Shown here one piece after another: positions 5,689-11,256 of a DNA stretch of 12,809 nt (positions within the stretch are counted from its first letter, which is position 1; every line of letters starts with the position of its first letter). The translations under genes were made by a program, and so were the position numbers. The notes under the pieces are model-generated. The model had not been told where the DNA came from, made no database searches, and saw only the letters and a list, made by a program, of their open reading frames with translations. Source of the DNA: Candidatus Margulisiibacteriota bacterium. Lineage in GTDB: Bacteria > Margulisbacteria > WOR-1 > O2-12-FULL-45-9. The DNA is taken from positions 1 to 12,809 of the forward strand of contig JAQTLJ010000020.1 in assembly GCA_028714935.1 (NCBI GenBank). Direction: 5' to 3'.

Positions 5689-7119
5689 TTAAATTCGAGA
5701 CAACGCCTGCTCCAGCCGTATTTTTACCTTTTCTTTTCCCAATATCTCCACCACATCGTACATCGGCGGGGATTCGCTGCGGCCGGTGAGGGCGAGGCGG
5801 CAGGGATGGATAATGATACCGAGTTTAACTTTCATTTCTTCGGCTAAACCCTTGAAGACTGGTTCGATCTTCTCTTTGACAAAAGGCTCAAGCGTGTCCA
5901 GGCGGTCTTTCAGGGTTTGAAGAATAGCTTTAGCGTTCTCCGCCTTAAAATATTTCTCTACACCTTTGGGATCATACTCAAACTCATCTTGGAAGAAATA
6001 GGCTGAAAGCGGGACAATGTCCGGGATCAGGACCAGCCGGTCGTGGAAAGCAGTGACGACTTTTTTCATATAAGAGAGATCGTGAGTTCCGTAAGCCTCG
6101 ATCAGGAGCGGCTCGCACAGGTCGAACAGCCGCTCCGGCAAAATTTTCCTGATATATTGGCCGTTGAGCCAGTTGAGCTTTTCCACATCAAAGACCGCCG
6201 GGTTCTTGCTGACACCGTCAAGAGAAAATTTCGTGATCAGGTCCTCCCGGGAGAAAACCTCCTCGTTACCACAGCCCCAGCCGAGCTTGGCAATATAATT
6301 GATCATCGCCTCAGGCAGGTAGCCGATCGTGCTGTATTCGATGACCGAAGTCGCGCCGTGGCGCTTGGAGAGCCGCGCCTTGTCCTTACCCAGGATCATC
6401 GGGATGTGGGCGAACTTGGGAAGCTGCCAGCCGAAGGCCTGGTAGAGCAGGATCTGGCGCGGCGTGTTTGACAGGTGGTCATCGCCGCGGATGACGTGGG
6501 TGATCTCCATCAGGTGGTCGTCGACCACGCAGGCAAAGTTATAAGTTGGAAAGCCGTCCGATTTCAGGATCACAAAATCGTCGAGGACCTCGTTCTTAAA
6601 AACTACCTTCCCGCGGATCAGGTCCTCCACGACCGTATCGCCGATCGGCGGCAGCAGGAAACGGACGACTTTGGGCATGCCGCTCGCGATCTTTTTCTTG
6701 ATCTCCTCCGACGACAGTTTCCGGCAGCTGTTGTCATAGCGCGGGGCTTCTTTACGGGCTTCGGCTTCCTTTCTTTTCCTGGCCAATTCTTCCGGCGTGC
6801 AAAAGCAGAAATAAGCTTTGCCTTCGTTGACCAATTGGTAAGCATATTTTTGGTGGAGCTCCAGCCGTTCGGTCTGGTAGTAGGGGCCGTATGGCCCGCC
6901 GACATTCGGCCCTTCGTCCCAATCAAGGCCGAGCCACTCCAGGCCGTGGAAGATCGCCTGGTTGGCTTCCAGCGTGGACCGTTCCCGGTCGGTATCTTCA
7001 ATCCGCAGGATGAATTTTCCGTTATGGTGGCGGGCAAAGAGCCAGTTGAAGAGCGCCGTTCTTGCCCCCCCAATATGGAGGGCGCCGGTGGGACTAGGTG
7101 CAAATCGGACTCTAATCAT
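5689..7119 (-). CDS. gltX: Glutamyl-tRNA synthetase
   Basis: This 476-residue class I aminoacyl-tRNA synthetase attaches glutamate to its tRNA. The HIGH-type signature is HIGG at 15-18 in SPTGALHIGGART, and the KMSKS-type signature is RLSKR at 249-253. Three cysteines (C105, C107, C132) sit where bacterial GluRS enzymes bind zinc. A complete anticodon-binding C-terminal domain ends in KIRLEQALSRI. Length is normal. In bacteria lacking GlnRS the enzyme also charges tRNA-Gln, but this window cannot show which type this is. The start at 7119 is fixed by the conserved N-terminus (MIRVRFAPSPTG). A perfect -10 box ends 7 nt before it, so the mRNA is probably leaderless. It is divergent from sppA and followed by a 24-codon frame. 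Confidence 0.97.
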   Translation of the reverse strand: MIRVRFAPSPTGALHIGGARTALFNWLFARHHNGKFILRIEDTDRERSTLEANQAIFHGLEWLGLDWDEGPNVGGPYGPYYQTERLELHQKYAYQLVNEGKAYFCFCTPEELARKRKEAEARKEAPRYDNSCRKLSSEEIKKKIASGMPKVVRFLLPPIGDTVVEDLIRGKVVFKNEVLDDFVILKSDGFPTYNFACVVDDHLMEITHVIRGDDHLSNTPRQILLYQAFGWQLPKFAHIPMILGKDKARLSKRHGATSVIEYSTIGYLPEAMINYIAKLGWGCGNEEVFSREDLITKFSLDGVSKNPAVFDVEKLNWLNGQYIRKILPERLFDLCEPLLIEAYGTHDLSYMKKVVTAFHDRLVLIPDIVPLSAYFFQDEFEYDPKGVEKYFKAENAKAILQTLKDRLDTLEPFVKEKIEPVFKGLAEEMKVKLGIIIHPCRLALTGRSESPPMYDVVEILGKEKVKIRLEQALSRI

Positions 7120-7120
7120 A

Positions 7121-7132
7121 TATAATATTATA
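7121..7132. promoter_or_regulatory. Overlapping divergent -10 boxes forming a perfect palindrome (gltX / sppA)
   Basis: The whole gap between gltX and sppA is 15 bp (7120-7134). It contains TATAATATTATA, a perfect 12-bp palindrome. Read on the + strand, TATAAT at 7121-7126 ends 8 nt before the sppA ATG. On the - strand, TATAAT at 7132-7127 ends 7 nt before the gltX ATG. Both genes would have leaderless transcripts. No good -35 boxes are visible on either side. Confidence 0.65.
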
Positions 7133-7134
7133 CA

Positions 7135-9534
7135 ATGAAAAGGAACTGTTTGGCCTTATTTTCTGCTGTTTACTTTCTGCTGTCTATTTTCTGTTTTCAG
7201 GTTAACGCCCAGGGGATCGAAGATTATGCTTTGAGAAGAGGCCTGGGTGTCAGGGCCTCCGGGATGGGCGGGGCGTACACCGCCATTGCCGATGACGGCA
7301 GCGCGGTCTTTTATAATCCGGCCGGTTTGGCGGAGACCGGTTTTGCGTACACTTTCGGGGATCCGGACACCGACGAAAAAAATATTACCGGCAATTTTGA
7401 GTTCTTAAAACTCGGTTATGTCGGCTACGGGTCGTGGAAGCTGAAAGATCCGCTGACGAATGAAGTGGAGGTCACGGCAATCGGCTTCGGCAACCGGAGC
7501 GGCTGGTTGAGCTGGGGGATGAACTTCAAGACGTTGAACTGGACGATCTCGGGGGTCAAAAATGAAGGCTGGGCGGGAGATATCGGTTTTATCGCCCGCG
7601 TCACCCCGCAATTTACGGTCGGCCTGCTCGGCCAGGATGTCCTGGCCAGCAAGGCGTCGATCGCGCCGGCTTCGGGCCGGGTCGGCTTCGGTTTTAACCC
7701 ATTAAGCAGCCGCCTGCTGGTGGCCGGCGACCTGGAGATCGGCAAATCAGCGGAAACATTCGGGCACCTCGGACTGGAAGTAAATGTGGTTAAAGGGCTT
7801 TCCCTTCGCGGCGGCATTGACCGGGGAGAGCCGGCGGCCGGGTTAACACTTGACCTGGCCTTATTCTCTTTTGACTATGCTGCATTATTTTCCGAGGGCG
7901 GGCGCACCACCCAGCGTTTTGAGATGGGGATAAAAGTCCTCCCCAAACGGGAGCGCCCTTTTTCCATTATCAAACCCAAAGAATATGCCCTGATCGAGAT
8001 CGGCGGCGGAATCCAGGGGGGGCGCAGCGAATATAGCATTCTTGGCGGCTTAAGGCCGGGGCTCGATTCGATCCTGGCCCAGATCAGAAGAGCGGCCAAA
8101 GACAGCGCGATCGACGGGATCATGCTCAAGATCAGCGGATTCGGCGGGGGTCTGCTGGATGTGGCGATCGTCGAAGAGCTCAGGGACGAGCTGCTGCTGG
8201 CCAGAAAAGCGGGGAAGAAGATCATTGCTTATGTTGAGGGGAGCGCGGTCGGGGAAGAATATTACCTGGCGGCCGTGGCCGATAAGATCGTCGCTCCGCC
8301 CGGCTCGGCCATCGGCGGGTTCGGCAAAAGCCTGGAGATCTATAGGCTCAAAGGGTTGTTCAAAAAGATCGGTGTTGAGCAGCAGATCTTTAAACAGGGG
8401 AAGTACAAGGATACCTTCGATCCTTATGCCGCGAAAATGGATAAAGACCAAGCGGAGATGGCGCGCGGTTTGATCGCCAATCTCTACCGGCAGATGCTGA
8501 CCGATATCGCGGAAGACCGGAAGATGAAGCTGGAAAAAATAAAAGAGATCGGGGATGGGATGATCTTCCCGGCCCGCCTGGCGCAGCAGATGGGCCTGGT
8601 CGATGAGATCGGCTATTACAAAGACGCCAAAAAGATCGCGGCCGAAATAGCCGGCGACAAGAAAGGCGATGCGGTGATCGTGGAGCCGCAGCAGTTCCAG
8701 CCGGAGGATTCGTTCCTGACCAGGTTCTTTGGGGTGGCGGTGATCGAGATCGACGGCGAGATCATCTCCGGGGCGGGGGGTGAGAATTATATTTTCGGCG
8801 GGCGCTATGTCGGGGCGGAATCGATCTCCAGCTATATCCGCAAGGCCAGCGATGACATCTTCATCAAAGCGATCGTCCTCCGGATCGACAGCCCGGGCGG
8901 GGACGCGGTCGCGGCCGGCGAGATCTATAATGCGCTCAAGTACGCGCGGGACAAAAAGAAAGTGATCATCGCTTCGATCGGCAGTATCGGCACTTCCGGC
9001 GGCTATTACATCGCTGCGGCGGCCGACAAGATCGTCGCCGATCGGTCAAGCATTACCGGCAGTATCGGCGTGATCGGCTACTTTTCCATGATCAACGACC
9101 TGCTTAAGAAATTTGACGTTGAGACCGAAGTGGTCAAGGAGGGCAGCCACGCTGATATGTTCTCCGGCTTGCGCAAGCTGACGACGGTCGAGGTCAAAGC
9201 GGTCGAAAGGCTGCAGGCCGAGAATTATAGGGAGTTCATAAATGCGGTGGCGGTAGGCAGGAATATGTCGACCAAAGAAGTGGAAGCGGCGGCGGAAGGA
9301 AGACTTTACACCGGTTCGCAGGCGCTGGACCTGAAACTGATCGATAAACTGGGCGGATTTTCCGCCGCGATCGACCTGGCCAAGGAAGAAGCGGATATTC
9401 TTGGGGAGCCGCGGCTGATCTTCTATCACGAGCCGAGTTTCTTCTTTTCTTTCGGCGAGGGGATCGCCGAGACGCTTGGTTTTAGGGATTGGTCTCTTTT
9501 GAACTTTTTGCCGAACCGTTCATTATATAATTGA
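7135..9534 (+). CDS. sppA: SppA-type S49 signal peptide peptidase with an N-terminal outer-membrane-barrel-like domain
   Basis: This is a 799-residue protein. Residues 1-25 look like a Sec signal peptide (KR, hydrophobic core, VNA before QG). Residues about 27-272 contain GMGGAYTAIADDGSAVFYNPAGLA, typical of PorV/TraF-like or FadL-like outer-membrane barrel proteins, followed by alternating strand-like sequence. Two S49 protease copies follow, at about 283-500 and 530-745. K384 in AVADKIVAP and S621 in GTSGGYYIA correspond to the Lys/Ser catalytic pair that SppA splits between its two copies (K209 and S409 in E. coli). Both are present, so it should be active outside the cytoplasm, clearing leftover signal peptides or envelope proteins. 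The barrel fusion is unusual. The start is leaderless-type. The last 53 bp overlap the convergent ftsL-like gene. Confidence 0.9.
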   Translation: MKRNCLALFSAVYFLLSIFCFQVNAQGIEDYALRRGLGVRASGMGGAYTAIADDGSAVFYNPAGLAETGFAYTFGDPDTDEKNITGNFEFLKLGYVGYGSWKLKDPLTNEVEVTAIGFGNRSGWLSWGMNFKTLNWTISGVKNEGWAGDIGFIARVTPQFTVGLLGQDVLASKASIAPASGRVGFGFNPLSSRLLVAGDLEIGKSAETFGHLGLEVNVVKGLSLRGGIDRGEPAAGLTLDLALFSFDYAALFSEGGRTTQRFEMGIKVLPKRERPFSIIKPKEYALIEIGGGIQGGRSEYSILGGLRPGLDSILAQIRRAAKDSAIDGIMLKISGFGGGLLDVAIVEELRDELLLARKAGKKIIAYVEGSAVGEEYYLAAVADKIVAPPGSAIGGFGKSLEIYRLKGLFKKIGVEQQIFKQGKYKDTFDPYAAKMDKDQAEMARGLIANLYRQMLTDIAEDRKMKLEKIKEIGDGMIFPARLAQQMGLVDEIGYYKDAKKIAAEIAGDKKGDAVIVEPQQFQPEDSFLTRFFGVAVIEIDGEIISGAGGENYIFGGRYVGAESISSYIRKASDDIFIKAIVLRIDSPGGDAVAAGEIYNALKYARDKKKVIIASIGSIGTSGGYYIAAAADKIVADRSSITGSIGVIGYFSMINDLLKKFDVETEVVKEGSHADMFSGLRKLTTVEVKAVERLQAENYREFINAVAVGRNMSTKEVEAAAEGRLYTGSQALDLKLIDKLGGFSAAIDLAKEEADILGEPRLIFYHEPSFFFSFGEGIAETLGFRDWSLLNFLPNRSLYN
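7160..7200 (+). repeat. Imperfect 14-bp tandem repeat in the signal-peptide codons
   Basis: TTTCTGCTGTTTAC (7160-7173) is followed by TTTCTGCTGTCTAT (7174-7187) and a degenerate third copy starting TTTCTG at 7188. The repeat encodes the hydrophobic core of the signal peptide in successive frames, so the coding here is tolerant of repeat-driven change in hydrophobic residues. Confidence 0.6.
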
Positions 9535-9778
9535 TCTCAGCCGGCTCGGTCATCCCCAATTTTTCCCGGGCGGTCTTTTCGATCAGCGCCAGGTTTTCCT
9601 TCTCGGCAACCTGAGCGCCGAGCTGCTGCCGCTGGCTCCGGATCTCCGACAGCCGGATCTTCAGGTCGGTGACTTCATACTTTAAACTGATGTTCTGCGT
9701 ATTGATGAACAGGTGGATAACGGCGAGCAGCACCAGGACAATAAGGACCAGGACCGCTCTTCTGAATTTAAAGATCAC
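9482..9778 (-). CDS. ftsL: FtsL/DivIC-like small membrane division protein
   Basis: This 98-residue protein has one N-terminal membrane segment (about residues 7-26, RRAVLVLIVLVLLAVIHLFI), then a coiled-coil region (about 30-72) with repeated hydrophobic spacing, and a short polar tail with a KTAREKLGM motif typical of FtsL/DivIC proteins. Such proteins join the division machinery through their coiled coil in the periplasm. The start overlaps the end of rsmH by 4 bp, exactly the mraW-ftsL order of the classical dcw cluster. The usual next gene ftsI is absent: the convergent sppA gene overlaps the last 53 bp. Sequence conservation in this family is low, so the call rests on topology and position. 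Confidence 0.75.
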   Translation of the reverse strand: MIFKFRRAVLVLIVLVLLAVIHLFINTQNISLKYEVTDLKIRLSEIRSQRQQLGAQVAEKENLALIEKTAREKLGMTEPAEINYIMNGSAKSSKETNP

Positions 9779-10620
9779 TGCTTTTCACCAGCCCTAAGTT
9801 TAGCACTCCGCGCGCGGGGATTGGAAGCGGTCTCCTCGTCCGTCGGCTGGACCGGTTTTTTGGTCAGGACCTTGAGCTGTTCCTTAAAAACATGTTTGAC
9901 TATCCGGTCTTCCAGCGAATGATAAGAGATGACCACGATCCTGCCGCCTGGTTTTAGGAGCTCAATAGCAGCGGCCAGGGCGGATTTGAGGTTCTCCAGC
10001 TCATTATTAATGTATATTCTCAAAGCTTGGAAGATCCGGGTCTCCGATTCCCGCTTCTTCCAGGTCGGGATCGCTTTTTCTATGACCTGTTTTAATTGAA
10101 CAGTGGAGACTATCGGTTCTTTCTCCCTTTGGGTAATGATCGCCTTTGCGATCCGGTGTGAAAACCGTTCCTCCCCCAATTCCTTGAAGATCTTCTCCAG
10201 ATCAGCCTGGCGGAAAGAATTGATGATCTTTTCGGCGGTAAGTTTTTGACTTTTATCCATGCGCATGTCCAGGGGGCCGTCATGCTGCAGGCTGAAGCCG
10301 CGGGCCGGCTCATCGATCTGGTATGAAGAGACGCCGAGATCGAACAACACGCCGTCGACCGGCTCCTGGATATGCTTTTTTAGGTTGGCGAAATTATCGT
10401 GGATGTAGGTGATGTTGTTATTATCAAAAAGTTTGGTTCTAGCGGCAGCGAGAGCGTCCTCATCCTGATCAAAAGCGAATAGCCTCACGCCTTTCATGGC
10501 GGCAGCATGCCCGCCGCCCCCCAGTGTGCAATCGACATAAAGGCCGCCCGGCTTAATGTTCAAGAACTCGATCACTTCCTTGAGCAGAACAGGCGTGTGT
10601 TGATAGCTATCAGTGGACAT
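9775..10620 (-). CDS. rsmH: 16S rRNA (cytosine1402-N4)-methyltransferase
   Basis: This 281-residue protein is the classic MraW/RsmH enzyme. It has HTPVLLKEV at 8-16, the SAM-binding DCTLGGGGHA at 30-39, FDLGVSSYQID, the ARGFSLQHDGPLDMRMD segment, the YHSLEDRIVKHVFK motif and the end NPRARSAKLRAGEK. It methylates C1402 of 16S rRNA in the ribosomal P site, fine-tuning decoding. It is slightly shorter than the E. coli protein (313). Its start overlaps the end of the radical SAM gene by 11 bp, with GAAGAGA upstream as a modest ribosome binding site, and its end overlaps the ftsL-like gene by 4 bp, so the three genes form one tightly packed operon. Confidence 0.97.
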   Translation of the reverse strand: MSTDSYQHTPVLLKEVIEFLNIKPGGLYVDCTLGGGGHAAAMKGVRLFAFDQDEDALAAARTKLFDNNNITYIHDNFANLKKHIQEPVDGVLFDLGVSSYQIDEPARGFSLQHDGPLDMRMDKSQKLTAEKIINSFRQADLEKIFKELGEERFSHRIAKAIITQREKEPIVSTVQLKQVIEKAIPTWKKRESETRIFQALRIYINNELENLKSALAAAIELLKPGGRIVVISYHSLEDRIVKHVFKEQLKVLTKKPVQPTDEETASNPRARSAKLRAGEKQ

Positions 10621-11215
10621 AGGTCTCTTCGTAGTAGGGGCGGATCCTGAATTTGACCCCCAAATCTGCGGCGATCTTCCGGCAGGCCTCTTTATCTACT
10701 GTCGGCAGGTCGACGACCGTCGCCTCGACTTCGGGGATATATCTTTTGGCCTCTTTGATGAATTCGATCACCGCGTCGTACGATCTTTTACCGAACAGCG
10801 GGCGGCAGACGCGTTCGTAAACCTCGGCATTTTCCGCGTTCAGGCTGACCGAAACGATATCGATCAGACCTTTGAGCTCCGGGAGTATGTTCCTTCCCCA
10901 GAAGAGATTTGCTTGCCCGTTGGTGTCGATCCTGATCTTAGGGGGGAGGGATTTCAGTTTTTTAGCAACAACTTTAACGACATCCAGGCGGATCAAAGGT
11001 TCGCCGTAACCGCAGAAGACGATCTGCTGATATTGCGCCGGGTCGCCGATCGCTGTGATTATCTCTTCCGCGGTTGGTTCCTTGTCCAGCCAGAGCTCAT
11101 ATTGTTTATTGAACTGGCGGCTTAAATTGCGGATGCAGAACGGACACTCGTTGGTGCAACGGTTGGTGATGTTTAAATACAGGGAATCCCTGATGGGGTA
11201 GGCGATCGAGCTCAT
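10610..11215 (-). CDS. Radical SAM protein, TatD-linked type
   Basis: This 201-residue protein has the radical SAM iron-sulfur motif C20-x3-C24-x2-C27 (NRCTNECPFC) and a GYGEPL motif that corresponds to the SAM-binding GGE. The opening (SLYLNITNRCTNECPFCIR) matches the family called TatD-linked radical SAM. It probably uses a 4Fe-4S cluster and SAM for a radical reaction, but the substrate is unknown. An ATG 18 codons further upstream is possible, but the start at 11215 is chosen because the family N-terminus begins there and a perfect TATAAT lies 9 nt before it. No tatD gene is in the window; instead the gene overlaps rsmH by 11 bp. It is divergent from the repeat-protein gene, with 41 bp between them. 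Confidence 0.88.
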   Translation of the reverse strand: MSSIAYPIRDSLYLNITNRCTNECPFCIRNLSRQFNKQYELWLDKEPTAEEIITAIGDPAQYQQIVFCGYGEPLIRLDVVKVVAKKLKSLPPKIRIDTNGQANLFWGRNILPELKGLIDIVSVSLNAENAEVYERVCRPLFGKRSYDAVIEFIKEAKRYIPEVEATVVDLPTVDKEACRKIAADLGVKFRIRPYYEETYVH

Positions 11216-11219
11216 TTCT

Positions 11220-11249
11220 TTGAAATTATAGCATAAAAACAACGATAAC
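11220..11249 (+). promoter_or_regulatory. Possible promoter of the tandem-repeat gene
   Basis: TTGAAA (11220-11225) and GATAAC (11244-11249) are 18 nt apart, and GATAAC ends 7 nt before the ATG at 11257. No Shine-Dalgarno is visible. It overlaps the -10 box of the divergent radical SAM operon. The -10 match is weak (4 of 6), so this is tentative. Confidence 0.35.
11225..11230 (-). promoter_or_regulatory. -10 box of the radical SAM-rsmH-ftsL operon
   Basis: TATAAT on the minus strand (11230-11225) ends 9 nt before the ATG at 11215, which leaves room only for a leaderless or nearly leaderless transcript. No convincing -35 box is seen upstream. Confidence 0.5.
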
Positions 11250-11256
11250 TTTGCAT

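Noticed and set aside
6043..7125. Long open frames on the + strand opposite gltX
   Set aside because: They lie antisense to a secure gltX, show no domain or ribosome binding site, and are expected from the GC-rich codon pattern.
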